A DNA stretch of 64,000 nucleotides from Euglena gracilis (Eukaryota > Euglenida > Euglenophyceae > Euglenales), in assembly GCA_039621445.1 (NCBI GenBank), contig CP154955.1, positions 46,647,540-46,711,539 of the forward strand, written 5' to 3'. Each line of letters opens with the position of its first letter. The stretch's first letter is position 1. Below the pieces are notes generated by a model. It saw only the letters and a program-made list of their open reading frames with translations, was not told the origin of the DNA and made no database searches. Shown piece after piece: positions 60,627-64,000 of the stretch. The translations under genes were made by a program, and so were the position numbers.

Positions 60627-64000
<3,374 letters not shown>

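Overview
This is nuclear DNA of a eukaryote. The coding sequence is cut into short GC-rich exons by spliceosomal introns, and most of the window is microsatellite, poly-C/poly-G runs, small inverted-repeat elements and intron. The recognisable proteins (RNA polymerase subunit RPB8, a four-LIM-domain protein, an RRM protein, an SNase-like protein and an ADP-ribosyltransferase) fit a free-living protist or microalga with a large, repeat-rich, intron-rich genome. I cannot name the lineage. Almost none of the long open frames are genes; they run through (ACAT)n, (CAC)n or (CA)n arrays that contain no stop codons.

Every gene I can support is on the minus strand, so genes read from right to left. 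(1) 60627->64000: two-RRM RNA-binding protein, whose 5' end lies beyond the right edge. (2) 57585-59847: a complete five-exon RPB8 (RPABC3) gene; its exon lengths sum to 450 nt, i.e. 149 aa plus stop. (3) 43369-56310: a LIM-domain protein with four LIM domains and a Ser/Pro/Ala/Lys-rich tail; one of its introns is about 5 kb and holds a compound microsatellite. (4) 30018 to about 35800: a protein with a staphylococcal-nuclease-like (TNase) fold. (5) 15757 to about 27560: one or more unidentified genes. (6) 2451 to about 14920: exons ending in an arginine-type mono-ADP-ribosyltransferase domain; the upstream exons are probably the same gene, but I could not link them all.

The non-coding part is laid out as follows. 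1-2450 is poly-C, (GT)n and intergenic DNA. 4.0-4.55 kb has palindromic decamers and a fold-back element. 9.6-13.4 kb has inverted repeats and GGCCATTTTA arrays. 16.8-17.5 kb is a (CAC)n array. 19.2-21.3 kb has segmental duplications. 21.9-24.4 kb is a (ACAT)n/(CCAT)n array. 28.4-29.1 kb has phased GGCC-AAAA repeats. 36.4-39.1 kb is (ACATAT)n and (TGTA)n. 41.7-42.0 kb is a degenerate repeat and 43.6-43.8 kb is (TA)n. 47.3-49.5 kb is a higher-order compound microsatellite.

The most interesting signals are small DNA-transposon-like elements. One family of three copies, about 280 bp each, has CAGGG-type termini, a central GGCGCC hairpin and a different, intact 8-bp target duplication at each copy, which is the hAT signature. 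A separate 80-bp inverted-repeat element with an 8-bp target duplication sits inside an exon, where splice signals supplied by the element or its duplication could remove it in frame. That makes it a candidate introner, an element that creates a new intron on insertion. Verified introns also share an unusual donor, mostly GTGTGY.
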